This document shows, piece after piece, positions 1 through 10,973 of a stretch of 64,000 nucleotides of DNA. Position 1 is the first letter of the stretch; every line of letters starts with the position of its first letter. This stretch comes from Rufibacter hautae (GTDB taxonomy: Bacteria > Bacteroidota > Bacteroidia > Cytophagales > Hymenobacteraceae): the NCBI RefSeq assembly GCF_008271695.1, contig NZ_VKKY01000002.1, forward strand, positions 868,001-932,000, in the 5' to 3' direction. Under the pieces are notes generated by a model. The model was not told where the DNA came from and did not search any database. It saw only the letters and a list, made by a program, of their open reading frames with translations. Position numbers and translations under genes: made by a program.

Positions 1-1364
1 CAGATGACACTATTTTCAAAAATTACCACTTCATTCCGGAGTTCTTGGAAAACCAGATCTGGAACTACGTGTACCTCAACGCCGGCCTTACTATACATTT
101 CAACGGACAGAAGTATTTGTCTGAGAATGGCCTCAAAGACCTGTTGAGCCGCAAGATTGCCGAGGAAAGCATGCGTTACCCGATCATCCACCTGAAAGGG
201 GATGATATTGAGCTGGCATTGACCCACGGCAATGATTACGGTGAAGAATATTATTCCTTCGTGAATGGTCAGTACACTACCCAAGGCGGTACGCACTTAG
301 CGGCCTTCCGCGAAGCCGTGGTAAAAACCGTGCGCGAGTTCTATAAGAAAGACTACGATGCCACTGATATCAGGGGTTCTATTGTAGGTGCCGTGGCCAT
401 TCGCGTTCAGGAGCCGGTTTTCGAAAGTCAGACCAAAACCAAGTTGGGCTCCATCAACGTGGCGCACGAAGGGCCAACCGTACGGAATTTCGTGAACGAT
501 TTCGTGAAGGAGCACCTTGACAATTACCTGCACAAGAACCCTTCTGTAGCGGATGCCCTGCGCAAACGCATTGAGCAGAGCGAGCGCGAGCGCAAGGACA
601 TGGCGGGTATCAAAAAGCTGGCTAACCAACGTGCGAAGAAAGCGAATCTGCACAACAAGAAACTGCGTGACTGCCGCTTCCACTTCGGTGAAAGCAAAGA
701 ACTGGAGAAAGAGGCGTTGACCACCTTGTTTATCACGGAGGGGGACTCTGCTTCGGGTTCTATTACTAAGTCTAGAAACGTGGAGTTGGAGGCGGTATTC
801 TCCTTAAGAGGTAAGCCTTTGAACTGCTTCGGGTTGAAGAAGAAGGTAGTGTACGAGAACGAGGAGTTCAACCTATTGCAGCACGCCTTGAACATTGAGG
901 AAGGCTTGGAAGGTCTGCGCTACAACCGCGTGGTGGTCGCAACCGATGCTGATGTAGATGGCATGCACATTCGCTTGCTACTCATGACGTTTTTCCTGCA
1001 GTTTTTCCCAGATCTGGTCAAAAACGGCCACCTGTACATTCTGGAAACACCGCTGTTCCGGGTACGGAATAAGAAGGAGACCATCTATTGCTACAATGAG
1101 CAGGAGAAGCAGAACGCCATGCGCAAGTTGGGCAAGAACCATGAGATCACCCGTTTCAAAGGATTGGGCGAGATCTCGCCGGAAGAGTTCGGGAAGTTCA
1201 TCGGAGACAACATCCGTCTGGAGCCGGTGATCATGGGTAAGACCGAGCAAAACATCCAGAAGGTCTTGTCTTACTTCATGGGCAAGAACACGCCGGAGCG
1301 GCAACAGTTTATCATTGAGAATCTCAAGATTGAGAAAGATATAGTAGAGGAGGTATATGCTTAA
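1..1364 (+). CDS. parE: DNA topoisomerase IV subunit B (5' partial)
   Basis: Type IIA topoisomerase ATPase/TOPRIM subunit; with ParC it unlinks replicated chromosomes. The window opens inside the gene: the frame is open from base 3, so most of the GHKL ATPase domain is missing. The rest of the ATPase transducer domain, the TOPRIM domain and the C-terminal tail are present. TOPRIM hallmarks are the EGDSA motif (738-752) and the DADVDG metal-binding motif (945-962). The stop lies 8 bases inside parC, so the two are probably translationally coupled. GyrB is the alternative, but the direct link to a ParC-type A subunit and the [13 protein letters not shown] sequence after EGDSA favour ParE. Confidence 0.93.
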   Translation, partial: DDTIFKNYHFIPEFLENQIWNYVYLNAGLTIHFNGQKYLSENGLKDLLSRKIAEESMRYPIIHLKGDDIELALTHGNDYGEEYYSFVNGQYTTQGGTHLAAFREAVVKTVREFYKKDYDATDIRGSIVGAVAIRVQEPVFESQTKTKLGSINVAHEGPTVRNFVNDFVKEHLDNYLHKNPSVADALRKRIEQSERERKDMAGIKKLANQRAKKANLHNKKLRDCRFHFGESKELEKEALTTLFITEGDSASGSITKSRNVELEAVFSLRGKPLNCFGLKKKVVYENEEFNLLQHALNIEEGLEGLRYNRVVVATDADVDGMHIRLLLMTFFLQFFPDLVKNGHLYILETPLFRVRNKKETIYCYNEQEKQNAMRKLGKNHEITRFKGLGEISPEEFGKFIGDNIRLEPVIMGKTEQNIQKVLSYFMGKNTPERQQFIIENLKIEKDIVEEVYA

Positions 1365-4104
1365 CGAAGAATTGGAAAACGAGAACAACCTGGAACTAGA
1401 CGCGCAACTGGAAGGAGAGGAGACTATCCATGAGATAAGCTCTGTATCCGGACTGTACGAGAATTGGTTTCTGGACTACGCCTCCTATGTAATTCTGGAG
1501 CGGGCTGTTCCTGCTTTGGAAGACGGTTTCAAACCGGTGCAGCGCCGCATCATGCACGCCATGAAAGAAATGGACGATGGCCGTTTCAACAAAGTGGCGA
1601 ACGTGATTGGCCAGACCATGCAGTACCACCCGCACGGGGATGCTTCCATTGGCGATGCCATCGTAAACCTGGGCCAGAAAGACCTGCTCATTGAAACCCA
1701 GGGGAACTGGGGCGATGTGCGCACTGGCGACAGTGCGGCGGCCCCTCGATACATTGAGGCACGCCTCACCAAGTTTGCCCTGGATGTAGTCTTCAATGGC
1801 CAAACAACGGAGTGGCAACTAAGCTACGACGGACGTAAAAACGAGCCGGTGACGTTGCCGGTGAAATTTCCGCTGTTGCTTGCGCAAGGCGTGGAAGGGA
1901 TTGCCGTAGGCTTGTCTACCAAAATCATGCCCCACAACTTCCGGGAATTGATCAAAGGCTCTATTGACGTGCTCAAAGGCCGTAAAACCACCTTGTTGCC
2001 AGACTTCCCCACGGGTGGTTTGGCTGACTTCACCAACTACAACGGTGGGGGCAGAGGCGGTAAAATCCGTTTACGGGCTACTATTGAAAAAATAGACAAA
2101 TCGCTGCTCATCATCCGGGATGTGCCTTACGGTACCACCACTACGGCGTTGATGGACTCTATTGTAAAGGCCAGCGAGAACAATAAGATCAAGATCAAGA
2201 AGGTGGTGGACAACACCGCTGCCGAGGTGGAGATTCAGGTGCACATTCCGCCTGGGATTTCGCCTGACTTGACCATTGATGCCTTGTATGCCTTCACCGA
2301 CTGTGAAGTCTCCATCTCGCCTAACACCTGCGTCATCATTGAAGATAAGCCTCGGTTCCTGAACGTGGATGAACTATTACGTTTATCTACAACCAAAACG
2401 GTTCGGTTACTGGAGCGTGAGCTCGAGATCCGGATGGGGGAGTTGGAAGACAAGTGGCACAACTCTTCCTTGGAGAAAATCTTCATCGAGAACCGCATCT
2501 ACCGCGACATTGAGGAGTGTGAGACTTGGGAAGCCGTTCTGGAAGCCATTGACAAAGGCCTAGAGCCGCACAAACCTTTGCTGCGCCGCGAGGTGACACA
2601 GGATGATATTGTCCGCCTGACAGAGATCAAGATCAAGCGTATCTCTAAGTTTGACTCCTTTAAAGCCGATGAGTTCATCAAAAAGCTGGAGGATGAAATG
2701 GCCGAGGTAGCCGATAATCTAGCGAATCTGGTGCGTTACGCCATCAGCTATTTTGAGGGTCTTTTGGCAAAATACGGCAAAGGCAAGGAGCGCAAAACAC
2801 AGATCAGAACCTTTGACGTGGTGTCCGCCCAGAAAGTAGCAGTAGCCAACCAGAAGCTCTACGTGAACCGCAAAGATGGTTTCGTGGGCTATGGCTTGAA
2901 GAAAGACGAGTTTGTCTGCGACTGCTCTGACATGGACGATATTATTGCCATCCGGAAAGATGGTAAATTCATGGTGTCTAAGATCAGCGACAAAATCTTC
3001 ATGGGCAAAGACATCATTCACGTGGGTGTGTACAACAAGAATGATGAGCACATGGTCTACAACATGATCTACGTGGATGGGAAAACCGGCATTTCGTTCG
3101 CCAAACGCTTTGCGGTAACCTCTATCACCCGTGACAAAGAGTATGACCTGACCAAAGGCGAGAAGAACTCCAAGGTAGTTTATCTGACGGCTAATCCTAA
3201 CTCAGAATCTGAATTGGTGAGCATCACCTTGCAACCGGCTAGCACGGCGCGTGTGAAGCAGTTTGACTTTGATTTTGCAGAATTGCTTATAAAAGGCAAA
3301 GGCTCGCAGGGGAACATCGTGACCAAGCACCCGATCAAGAAAGTAGTGCAGAAAGCCTTGGGTGAGTCTACCCGTGGCGGACGCGAAATCTACTATGATG
3401 AGGTGATTGGCCGTTTGAACACTGAGAACCGTGGTCGCTACTTAGGATCATTCAACACGGATGATTCTATCCTGGTGATCTTCAAAGATGGGTCCTATGA
3501 ACTGACTTCTTTTGAGTTGTCCAACCACTACGACGTGCCTAACATTGAAGTGATCCATAAGTTCTCTCCAGAGTTGGTGGTGTCTGCCGTGTACACCGAA
3601 GGCGAGACCAAGGTCACGTACGTGAAGCGCTTCGTGGTGGAGACCAGCACAATGGGTAAACGGTTTGCCTTCATCCCAGAAACCAAAGGGTCTAAACTCC
3701 TGGCGGCGTCTGTGCACCCTGAGCCTAAAGCAGAGATTAAGTTCCAGCGGGATAAGAAGTCTGATAAAGAGACAGAAAGCTTGCTCCTGAGTGACTTCAT
3801 TGATGTGAAAGGATGGCGTGCCATGGGTAATAAACTTAATTACTTCAAGATTTTTGGTGTAAGTATCCAAAAAGAGGAAGAGACAGAGGTAGTGAAGCCA
3901 AAAACTGGTACTAAAATTATAAAAGCAATAAAGGTTGAACCCAGGATAATACAAGAACAACCCGCTTCTTTCTTTACAGGAGACCATGTTGTCCTTGAAA
4001 TTGATAACTTAGAACCTGTATTGAATTTGGACGTAGATAACGAACAAACCGGGGATCTACTGAAACCAGTAAAGCCACCTAAAAAACAGTTGAATCTCTT
4101 TTAG
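1357..4104 (+). CDS. parC: DNA topoisomerase IV subunit A
   Basis: Breakage-reunion subunit of topoisomerase IV, 915 residues. The catalytic tyrosine is Tyr132 in the AAAPRYIE motif; the winged-helix part ([11 protein letters not shown]) lies just before it. Residues about 30-480 are the DNA-cleavage core with coiled coil; about 490-830 are the beta-pinwheel-like DNA-wrapping region. The last ~60 residues are charged and probably disordered, and end in KKQLNLF, which looks like a sliding-clamp-binding peptide (see findings). The ATG overlaps the parE stop by 8 bases. Known for the family: decatenation. Inferred: co-expression with parE. Confidence 0.95.
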   Translation: MLNEELENENNLELDAQLEGEETIHEISSVSGLYENWFLDYASYVILERAVPALEDGFKPVQRRIMHAMKEMDDGRFNKVANVIGQTMQYHPHGDASIGDAIVNLGQKDLLIETQGNWGDVRTGDSAAAPRYIEARLTKFALDVVFNGQTTEWQLSYDGRKNEPVTLPVKFPLLLAQGVEGIAVGLSTKIMPHNFRELIKGSIDVLKGRKTTLLPDFPTGGLADFTNYNGGGRGGKIRLRATIEKIDKSLLIIRDVPYGTTTTALMDSIVKASENNKIKIKKVVDNTAAEVEIQVHIPPGISPDLTIDALYAFTDCEVSISPNTCVIIEDKPRFLNVDELLRLSTTKTVRLLERELEIRMGELEDKWHNSSLEKIFIENRIYRDIEECETWEAVLEAIDKGLEPHKPLLRREVTQDDIVRLTEIKIKRISKFDSFKADEFIKKLEDEMAEVADNLANLVRYAISYFEGLLAKYGKGKERKTQIRTFDVVSAQKVAVANQKLYVNRKDGFVGYGLKKDEFVCDCSDMDDIIAIRKDGKFMVSKISDKIFMGKDIIHVGVYNKNDEHMVYNMIYVDGKTGISFAKRFAVTSITRDKEYDLTKGEKNSKVVYLTANPNSESELVSITLQPASTARVKQFDFDFAELLIKGKGSQGNIVTKHPIKKVVQKALGESTRGGREIYYDEVIGRLNTENRGRYLGSFNTDDSILVIFKDGSYELTSFELSNHYDVPNIEVIHKFSPELVVSAVYTEGETKVTYVKRFVVETSTMGKRFAFIPETKGSKLLAASVHPEPKAEIKFQRDKKSDKETESLLLSDFIDVKGWRAMGNKLNYFKIFGVSIQKEEETEVVKPKTGTKIIKAIKVEPRIIQEQPASFFTGDHVVLEIDNLEPVLNLDVDNEQTGDLLKPVKPPKKQLNLF

Positions 4105-4170
4105 GACTTTTTAAAAGTTATTTGTAGATTACCCTTACGTTGGACTAATAAGTAATTCTGGGGGAAAGGT

Positions 4171-4959
4171 ATGCAAAGGACTTTTAGACTCGTTATAATC
4201 TTGATCACACTCATAAGTTTTCCGAACCTGGCTGCTATAGCGGGCGGCTTAGGTTCGGAAAAACTACTGTGGGAAGCAAATCAGTTATTCAGGGAGTTCA
4301 AAGACGTTGAAGCACTTGAAAAATATGAATTATTGCTTTCCTCCAATCCTGATATGCCAGAGGCCTTGACCAAGGCCAGCATTGTCTGCGGCCGTATTGG
4401 CAGCAGATTCCCCGATGACACTCATAAAGGGCTCTATTTCCAGAAAGCTTTTTCCTTCGCGCAGAAAGCCTTAGAGGTGGACAGTCTCTCCGCCGAACCA
4501 AACTATGTAATGGCGCTTTCCCTAAGCAATCTCTGCCAAACGGTTTCCATGAAAGACCGAATGGTGCAGTTGACCCAAATTAAAACATACATTGACAAAG
4601 CTTTAATTAAGGACCCCAAACTTGCGGGTGCCTGGCACTTAAAAGGCCGTTGGGCATTTAAAGTTGCCAACCTGTCCTTTGCCGAAAGATCAGCAAACCG
4701 GTTGCTCACCCAATTGCCACTGCCAACCGCTTCTAATGAGGTCGCCATCCAGGCTTTCAACAAAGCCATCGAATTGGAACCTTCCAACCTTCTGTATTAC
4801 TATGACCTTGCCCGCGTGCAGCGGGAGGCAGAACTCAACAACGAAAGCGTGTCCACTTTGCAACGCGCGCTTGATCAAAAACTGGTTACGACCGAAGACC
4901 TTGAACTCAATAGAAAATGTAAAATCCTGCTGCAGGAAATCTTGAAAGTTAGATCTTAA
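4171..4959 (+). CDS. Secreted tetratricopeptide-repeat protein
   Basis: Protein of 262 residues with an N-terminal signal peptide (hydrophobic stretch about 6-25, small residues before GGLGSEK) and several degenerate TPR helices, for example around EALEKYELLLSSNPDMPEAL and AFNKAIELEPSNLLYYYDLA. It is probably periplasmic or envelope-associated and mediates protein contacts; no catalytic motif is visible. A G-rich stretch (GGGGGAAAGG) sits 2 bases before the ATG. It stands alone between parC and a strong terminator. The specific role is unknown. Confidence 0.75.
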   Translation: MQRTFRLVIILITLISFPNLAAIAGGLGSEKLLWEANQLFREFKDVEALEKYELLLSSNPDMPEALTKASIVCGRIGSRFPDDTHKGLYFQKAFSFAQKALEVDSLSAEPNYVMALSLSNLCQTVSMKDRMVQLTQIKTYIDKALIKDPKLAGAWHLKGRWAFKVANLSFAERSANRLLTQLPLPTASNEVAIQAFNKAIELEPSNLLYYYDLARVQREAELNNESVSTLQRALDQKLVTTEDLELNRKCKILLQEILKVRS

Positions 4960-4979
4960 AAGATCAACTTTCTTACCTA

Positions 4980-5037
4980 GCCCTACATGCCAGCGGCGCC
5001 CTTGATCAGGGGCGCCGCTGGCATGTAGGGCTTTTTT
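4980..5037 (+). terminator. Strong intrinsic terminator
   Basis: Perfect 22-bp GC-rich inverted repeat (arms 4980-5001 and 5010-5031, 8-base loop) followed by TTTTTT. It ends the TPR gene transcript. The 210 bases after it hold only a degraded copy of the window's hairpin family (about 5040-5075). Confidence 0.93.
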
Positions 5038-5250
5038 GTTTTAGGCTTGTTTTACAAAAAACGGGTGAAAAGCAGACCAAGGATAGGGGTTTTTGAATAT
5101 TGATTGTCTTCTCTAGGTAAGCTTCCAGTAAAGAGCCTTTTAGGCCACCTTGATCATTCCAGTGTTCCTCCGGTGACAGCATAATTAAAATAGGCCTAAT
5201 TAAATATAAGCTTGCCAAATTTTTTATATTAGAGAATCAAATTTCTTAAA

Positions 5251-7725
5251 GTGAGAAACTTACTAATCTGTATACTGCTTCTGGTTGGCTTAAGGGCCGC
5301 GCATGCCCAAACCGCACCCTTGGTAGGTAAAGTCATAGATGCAGAAAGCAAGAAACCCCTGGATTACGTAACCGTCCACCTGAAATCAGCCAAAGTGCCC
5401 GCTTTCACCGATGAGGCGGGACAGTACATCATCCGGAAATACACCACTACAGACACGGTTACTTTTACCTTGCTTGGATATTTGCCGGTGGTAAAATCAG
5501 CGGTTGAGCTGTTGAACAACGGCAACATCGGCCTGGTTCGGCAGAGTATTGCCATTCAGGAGATAGTAATTAGGCCCAGGGAGAACCCGGCTTATAAGAT
5601 TGTGCGCGCCGCAGCCAAAAACAAGCACCTTTACTTGCCTGAAAACCAAGAGGCCATTCAGTTTGGCACCTACACCCTTATGAAAGGCAGCATTTTGGAG
5701 CGCGAGGCCACCGATAAAAAGAAAGGTTTCTCCAAAAGGTACGCGCCTTACTTAGACAGCCTGACCTTGAGTGACGCGCCCTCCCGCACGGCCTCCTTGC
5801 CCATCTTCCAGTCAGAGACGGTGAAAGAAACCTTCTTCAGCCGCAACCCTAAAAAGTCGAAAGAGATTCTGAAGGCTAGCAAAGTGGCAGGGGTGGGCAT
5901 TGAAAAGGAAAGCCAGATTGCACAGTTGCTGAATGCCCAAGCCGAGCACTTCTCGCTTAACCAAAACTGGATGCGCATGTTTGACAAGGACTTTGTGAGT
6001 CCGATCGCTAACCAGTGGGCCGCTTACTATGATTATGACCTGGAAGACAGTGTGGAGACATCGAGTGGCAAAGTGTACCGCATCAAAATCCTTCCTAAGC
6101 GCTCGCAGGACCTCACCTTTGAAGGTACCATGTGGATTGCTGACGGCTCCTATTCTCTGCGCCGGATTGAACTGCGCCTGAACAAAGATGTGGCCCTGAA
6201 CTTTGTCAAAAACCTGCAGATTGTCCAGGCTTGGAATGAGGAAGACCCGTCTTTGTTGCCTTTATCCAGCAAACGCAAGTTTCAGATCACCGGTTTGCCT
6301 GGTTCCGATGTCCGCTTGTTTGTGGAGACAATTACCACGTATACCGATCTGGTGTTGGGGCAGCCCAAACCCGAGGAGTTCTTCGACATGACCCACCAAA
6401 TCAGTGATTCAGCCCTCAAATACAAGGAAGGATACTGGCAGACTATGCGTCCGCAGGCTTTCTCACCAGAAGAGCAGAAAAGGTTAGAATCCATTGCCCA
6501 GATAAACAAACTGCCCGAAATCCAGAGTGCCGTAAAGATTATCAGGGTGGCGGTAGAAGGGCACATGCCATTAAATGACAAATTTGAATGGGGACCGGTT
6601 TTTGGGACCTACGTGTACAATAAAGTCGAGGGCCACCGGGTGCAGTTTGGTGGCCGGACAACCCAAGAGTTCCACCCTAATTGGATCTTGAACGGATATC
6701 TGGGTTACGGTACCAAAGATGAATCCTTTAAAAGCCTCTTTAACATCCGGTACATCGCAAACCGGCAGAGGTGGACCGAATGGGGCGTAAGTTACCTCAA
6801 CGATGTGGGACCGGCCTCCATGGATTTGAACAACAGTCAACTCAATAGCCTCTTCTTTTCGGCGTTCAGGTGGGGGAAGATGAATTTCCCTTACCAGCAG
6901 GAACGGATGCAGATGTGGGCCGAGCGTGAATGGCTGCCCGGGTTCCGGCAGCGCGTGACCTTCCGGCATACCAACTACCGGCCAGCCTTTGACACTGAGC
7001 CTTTAAGCGGGAAAAACGATGTCTCCAAGTACGATGGCTTCAGCACCACCGATGTGACCTTGAGCCTCCGTTACGCCTCAGCCAAGAAGGTTCTGATCAG
7101 GCACTATGAGAAAATTCCCATCGCCAATTCCACAGCGCCTATCGTTGGGCTGGATATATCGGCGGGCTTAAGCGGACTGATGAACTCTGACCTGACGTAC
7201 CAGGAAGTTTCTTTATCGGTGGAGCAGCGCGTACGGGCTGGTATTTTTGGGTATGGCCGGTATTACTTTAAGGCAGGCAAGACCTTTACCAAAGTACCGT
7301 TACCCTTGCTGCAAGTACCTATCGGGAACGAGACGCCCTTCTTCATTCTTCATGGCTACAACTTAATGCCGTTCTTCTCCTTCGCCACGGATGAATATGT
7401 CTCCCTGCGCTATGACCACCATTTTGAGGGGGCTTTCTCTATCACCAATCGGTTGCCGCTGCTGAAGAAAACCAAACTACTGCTGGTAGCCGGTGGAGCG
7501 GTGTTGTACGGACGGTTAACGGATAAGAACAAGCCCACCTATGAGGTAGGGGCTACAGAAAAGGTGAATTTCCGGAGCCTGGAAAAAGATCCCTACGCCG
7601 AGGTGAACGTGGGTTTCAAGAACATCTTCCAATTGCTGCGGGTAGATCTGGTGCATCGGTTAACTTACAAAGAACTTGATTCGCCTTTGTGGGGTGTGCG
7701 CTTGTCGGTCTCTGTGAACCCTTAG
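5251..7725 (+). CDS. DUF5686 / carboxypeptidase-regulatory-like outer membrane protein
   Basis: Protein of 824 residues with a GTG start and a signal peptide ending near AHAQ (about residue 20). Residues 22-105 form a carboxypeptidase D regulatory-like beta-sandwich (GKVIDAESKKPLDYVTV, FTLLGY), typical of Bacteroidota surface proteins. The remainder matches the DUF5686 family, including the ENPAYKIVRAA segment, followed by a long beta-strand-rich region that ends in aromatic-rich strands, as in an outer membrane barrel. Function of DUF5686 is not established. No clear Shine-Dalgarno is present, as usual in this phylum. The gene ends inside a hairpin repeat. Confidence 0.85.
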   Translation: MRNLLICILLLVGLRAAHAQTAPLVGKVIDAESKKPLDYVTVHLKSAKVPAFTDEAGQYIIRKYTTTDTVTFTLLGYLPVVKSAVELLNNGNIGLVRQSIAIQEIVIRPRENPAYKIVRAAAKNKHLYLPENQEAIQFGTYTLMKGSILEREATDKKKGFSKRYAPYLDSLTLSDAPSRTASLPIFQSETVKETFFSRNPKKSKEILKASKVAGVGIEKESQIAQLLNAQAEHFSLNQNWMRMFDKDFVSPIANQWAAYYDYDLEDSVETSSGKVYRIKILPKRSQDLTFEGTMWIADGSYSLRRIELRLNKDVALNFVKNLQIVQAWNEEDPSLLPLSSKRKFQITGLPGSDVRLFVETITTYTDLVLGQPKPEEFFDMTHQISDSALKYKEGYWQTMRPQAFSPEEQKRLESIAQINKLPEIQSAVKIIRVAVEGHMPLNDKFEWGPVFGTYVYNKVEGHRVQFGGRTTQEFHPNWILNGYLGYGTKDESFKSLFNIRYIANRQRWTEWGVSYLNDVGPASMDLNNSQLNSLFFSAFRWGKMNFPYQQERMQMWAEREWLPGFRQRVTFRHTNYRPAFDTEPLSGKNDVSKYDGFSTTDVTLSLRYASAKKVLIRHYEKIPIANSTAPIVGLDISAGLSGLMNSDLTYQEVSLSVEQRVRAGIFGYGRYYFKAGKTFTKVPLPLLQVPIGNETPFFILHGYNLMPFFSFATDEYVSLRYDHHFEGAFSITNRLPLLKKTKLLLVAGGAVLYGRLTDKNKPTYEVGATEKVNFRSLEKDPYAEVNVGFKNIFQLLRVDLVHRLTYKELDSPLWGVRLSVSVNP

Positions 7726-7764
7726 CGTTTTGGGCCTGTTTAGATAAAATTGGTGCTAAAACGC
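7725..7764. repeat. Hairpin-family repeat (copy 1)
   Basis: Imperfect palindrome with outer arms GCGTTTT / AAAACGC and the shared core GGGCCTGTTT / AAAATTGGTGC. It overlaps the last base of the DUF5686 gene and lies in the spacer to the next gene. Confidence 0.7.
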
Positions 7765-7827
7765 AACAGAACTAAACTGGAAATGGTACCTTCGCTGCAA
7801 CATCTATTCATGTACCTGTTATCTCAT

Positions 7828-8898
7828 ATGCGTTTTTCTTTATGGCTTTTGTGGTTAGGCTTTGGTTTTCTAGCAGCCTGCTCCCAGAAAACATCAGAAG
7901 AAAGAATGTTCAATCCTCAGCGGGTAGATAGCAGCGTACAAACCCAGATAAACGAACTGACCAGGGCCTTGGATCAGCGGAATCCGCAGCCTGAGTGGTA
8001 TGTAAAACGGGCCAAGCTGTATTTGGCCGCAGACAAAGTGCCACCAGCCTTCAAAGATTTAACCTTGGCTACCACCATGGATCCTTCACTGGGTGAGGCT
8101 TATTTCTGGAAAGCCAAGATCCTTACCGGCCAGAGAGAATACCAGGAGGCCATGAAGATGATGATGCAAGCCAAAGCCTTTAACTTCTATTCACCCGAAT
8201 CTGAAGCTATCCTGGCGGAAACATACGTGGGGTTGAAGTTGTATGACAGGGCATTAAGCCACAGCAGTAAAGCCATAAGATTAAGTCCGGGCGAGGCAAA
8301 GTATTACGTGTTATTGGCCAAAGCCCAGGCTGGAACCGGTGACACCACACGTGCGCTTTATAACCTGAACCGCGCGTTGGTACGAGATTCAGTCTCCCTG
8401 CCGGCGTACCGCGAGCTGAGCGCCATCTACACTGCGCGCGGTTTGTATGAGAATGCCATTCCATTGGTACAGGTAGGGATAAAGAAACAACCCAAAGATG
8501 GTTTTTGGTGGCAACAGTTAGGACAGTATTACCTTAACTACAATAGAACAGACACGGCATTGGCCTGCTTTAGCAGAGCCATCAACTTTCAGCCTAACAG
8601 GGCAGAAGGGTATGCGGGTTTAGGGGAGGCATGGTACAAGAAGAGACAGTACAGCACGGCGCTTCCGCAACTGCTGAAAGCGCAGGAACTGGGGCTAAAA
8701 CTCACCGAGCACAACCGGTGGATCTTGGCTACTTGTCTGGAGTGGACAGGACAGAAAGCTGCCGCCAGACCCCATTATGCATTTTTAGTCAGAAAATATC
8801 CGCAGAACCGGCGCTATAGTGTAGCTTTGCAGCGCACCAATAGGCCTGTGCCGCAACGTCCAATGATGGATACTTTGCGCGCCGTATCTGTTTTTTAG
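7828..8898 (+). CDS. TPR lipoprotein
   Basis: Protein of 356 residues. I chose the ATG at 7828 because it gives a proper lipoprotein signal peptide with lipobox LAAC (Cys18); the longer frame from 7750 would begin inside a hairpin repeat and put 26 residues before the signal. At least seven TPR-like helical pairs follow (for example YVLLAKAQAGTGDTTRALYN and GYAGLGEAWYKKRQYSTALP). It is likely anchored in the envelope, acting as an interaction scaffold. No enzymatic motif is visible; the specific function is unknown. Confidence 0.8.
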   Translation: MRFSLWLLWLGFGFLAACSQKTSEERMFNPQRVDSSVQTQINELTRALDQRNPQPEWYVKRAKLYLAADKVPPAFKDLTLATTMDPSLGEAYFWKAKILTGQREYQEAMKMMMQAKAFNFYSPESEAILAETYVGLKLYDRALSHSSKAIRLSPGEAKYYVLLAKAQAGTGDTTRALYNLNRALVRDSVSLPAYRELSAIYTARGLYENAIPLVQVGIKKQPKDGFWWQQLGQYYLNYNRTDTALACFSRAINFQPNRAEGYAGLGEAWYKKRQYSTALPQLLKAQELGLKLTEHNRWILATCLEWTGQKAAARPHYAFLVRKYPQNRRYSVALQRTNRPVPQRPMMDTLRAVSVF

Positions 8899-8924
8899 CT
8901 ATTTTGCCGGAAACTAGGCTAAAC
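8890..8924. repeat. Hairpin-family repeat (copy 2)
   Basis: GTTT...AAAC outer arms around AGCTATTTT / AAACTAGGCT. It overlaps the TAG stop of the TPR lipoprotein and ends 24 bases before thrS, so it may act as a transcript 3' end or processing site. Confidence 0.6.
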
Positions 8925-8947
8925 CGAAGAAGTTTATATCTTTATAT

Positions 8948-10885
8948 ATGATCAACATTACCTTACCAGACGGTTCGGTCCGTGAATACCAGGCAGGAGT
9001 AACCGGTATTGAGATTGCCGCCTCCATCAGTGAAGGATTAGCCCGCAACGTATTGGCCGTGAAAGTGAACGGCCAGGTGTGGGATTTAACGCGTCCTATC
9101 TCTGAGGATGGTCATATTCAGCTGTTGACCTGGAACGATGACGAAGGCAAGGCTACTTACTGGCACTCCTCAGCCCACTTGATGGCCGAGGCGCTGGAGG
9201 CTTTATATCCGGGAGTGAAGTTGGGGATAGGTCCGGCCATTGAAAACGGCTTTTACTATGACATTGACTTAGGCGATGACAGGAACCTTTCTCAAGAGGA
9301 TTTTCCGGCCATTGAGCAAAAGATGTTGGAACTGGCCCGTCAAAAAAGCGAGTACGTGCGCCAACCCATCAGCAAAGCCGATGCCATCGCGTATTTCACC
9401 GAGAAGAACGATCCTTACAAGCTAGACTTGCTGGAGAGACTGGAAGACGGTTCTATTACTTTCTACACCCAAGGAAACTTCACTGACCTTTGCCGCGGGC
9501 CGCACATCCCCAACACAGGGTTCATCAAAGCCGCTAAGCTTATGAACGTGGCCGGTGCTTACTGGCGCGGTGATGAGAAGAGCAAGCAGTTGACCCGCGT
9601 GTACGCGATCACCTTTCCTAAACAGAAGGAATTGACGGAGTACTTGGAGCGCCTAGAGGAAGCTAAACGCCGTGACCACCGTAAGTTGGGCAAGGAAATG
9701 GAGCTGTTCGCTTTCTCTGAGAAAGTAGGCATGGGTTTACCGCTTTGGTTGCCTAAAGGCACCATGCTGCGCGAGCGTCTGGAGCAATTCATGCGCAAAG
9801 CCCAGATGAAAGCGGGCTACCAACCCGTAGTTACTCCGCACATTGGAGCGAAGGATTTGTACGTGACCTCTGGCCACTACGAGAAATATGGTGCGGATTC
9901 TTTCCAGCCCATCAGGACCCCGAACGAAGGGGAGGAGTTCTTCTTGAAACCTATGAACTGCCCGCACCACTGCGAGATATATAAGACCCGTCCAAGGTCT
10001 TACAAAGAACTTCCGGTGCGCCTGGCTGAGTTTGGGACAGTGTACCGCTACGAGCAAAGCGGTGAGTTGCACGGCTTAACCCGCGTGCGGGGCTTTACCC
10101 AAGACGATGCTCACATTTTTTGCCGTCCAGACCAGGTGAAGGAAGAGTTCACTAAAGTAATTGACCTGGTATTGTACGTGTTCAAGGCCTTAGGCTTTGA
10201 AAACTACACCGCCCAAATCTCTTTGCGTGACCCAGAAAATAAGGCCAAGTACATTGGTTCTGATGACCTTTGGGAGAAAGCCGAAAGCGCCATTATTGAA
10301 GCCGCTACGGAGAAAGGCTTGCCTACTGTAACTGAGTTGGGCGAAGCTGCGTTCTACGGACCTAAGCTGGACTTCATGGTGCGGGATGCCTTGGGCCGTA
10401 AGTGGCAGCTGGGAACCATCCAGGTAGACTACAACCTACCGGAGCGTTTTGAGCTGGAATACATCGGTGCCGATAACGAAAAACACCGTCCGGTAATGAT
10501 TCACCGGGCACCATTTGGTTCTTTGGAACGCTTTGTGGCCGTGTTAATTGAACACTGCGGCGGTAATTTCCCGCTGTGGCTCAGCCCAGACCAGGTGGCA
10601 ATTCTGCCTATTTCTGAAAAATACCACGAATACGCCCAAAAGGTAAATGCGCAACTTGCCGAGCAGGACATCAGAGGGTACATTGACACCCGTGATGAGA
10701 AAATCGGGCGCAAAATACGTGATGCCGAAGTGAGCAAAGTGCCTTACATGATTATTGTAGGCGAGAAGGAGCAGGAAAACGAGATCGTCTCGGTACGTAA
10801 ACATGGCCTCGGGGACATGGGAACTTTACGCGTAGACGCTTTCGTTGACAACTTCCGAGCTGTGCTGGCAGAGATGCTTAATTAA
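8948..10885 (+). CDS. thrS: Threonyl-tRNA synthetase
   Basis: Charges tRNA-Thr; cytoplasmic class II synthetase of 645 residues, the normal full length. Domain order: TGS (about 1-61), editing/SAD domain with the HSSAH metal-binding motif (about 70-225), catalytic core (about 240-535) with [10 protein letters not shown] including zinc ligand Cys338 and motif 2 around [20 protein letters not shown], then the anticodon-binding domain (about 540-645). It stands directly upstream of infC-rpmI-rplT, the same order as in many bacteria. Confidence 0.97.
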   Translation: MINITLPDGSVREYQAGVTGIEIAASISEGLARNVLAVKVNGQVWDLTRPISEDGHIQLLTWNDDEGKATYWHSSAHLMAEALEALYPGVKLGIGPAIENGFYYDIDLGDDRNLSQEDFPAIEQKMLELARQKSEYVRQPISKADAIAYFTEKNDPYKLDLLERLEDGSITFYTQGNFTDLCRGPHIPNTGFIKAAKLMNVAGAYWRGDEKSKQLTRVYAITFPKQKELTEYLERLEEAKRRDHRKLGKEMELFAFSEKVGMGLPLWLPKGTMLRERLEQFMRKAQMKAGYQPVVTPHIGAKDLYVTSGHYEKYGADSFQPIRTPNEGEEFFLKPMNCPHHCEIYKTRPRSYKELPVRLAEFGTVYRYEQSGELHGLTRVRGFTQDDAHIFCRPDQVKEEFTKVIDLVLYVFKALGFENYTAQISLRDPENKAKYIGSDDLWEKAESAIIEAATEKGLPTVTELGEAAFYGPKLDFMVRDALGRKWQLGTIQVDYNLPERFELEYIGADNEKHRPVMIHRAPFGSLERFVAVLIEHCGGNFPLWLSPDQVAILPISEKYHEYAQKVNAQLAEQDIRGYIDTRDEKIGRKIRDAEVSKVPYMIIVGEKEQENEIVSVRKHGLGDMGTLRVDAFVDNFRAVLAEMLN

Positions 10886-10912
10886 AAATATTAGGTAATT
10901 ACTTTTAATTTA

Positions 10913-10940
10913 CAGGGAAAAAGGCGATATTCGCACCCTG
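10913..10940 (+). promoter_or_regulatory. Hairpin in infC 5' region
   Basis: Nested inverted repeat: CAGGG / CCCTG outside and GCGA-TAT-TCGC inside, 33 bases before the infC start. It could be a leader structure for the infC-rpmI-rplT operon (L20/IF3 autoregulation is known in other phyla); that role is inference. Confidence 0.35.
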
Positions 10941-10960
10941 ATTGTACAACCTTAAACTTT

Positions 10961-10967
10961 AGGAGGT
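10961..10967 (+). promoter_or_regulatory. Strong Shine-Dalgarno of infC
   Basis: AGGAGGT with 7 bases between AGGAGG and the ATT codon at 10974. Almost no other gene in the window has such a site, so it decides the infC start. Confidence 0.8.
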
Positions 10968-10973
10968 AAAACT

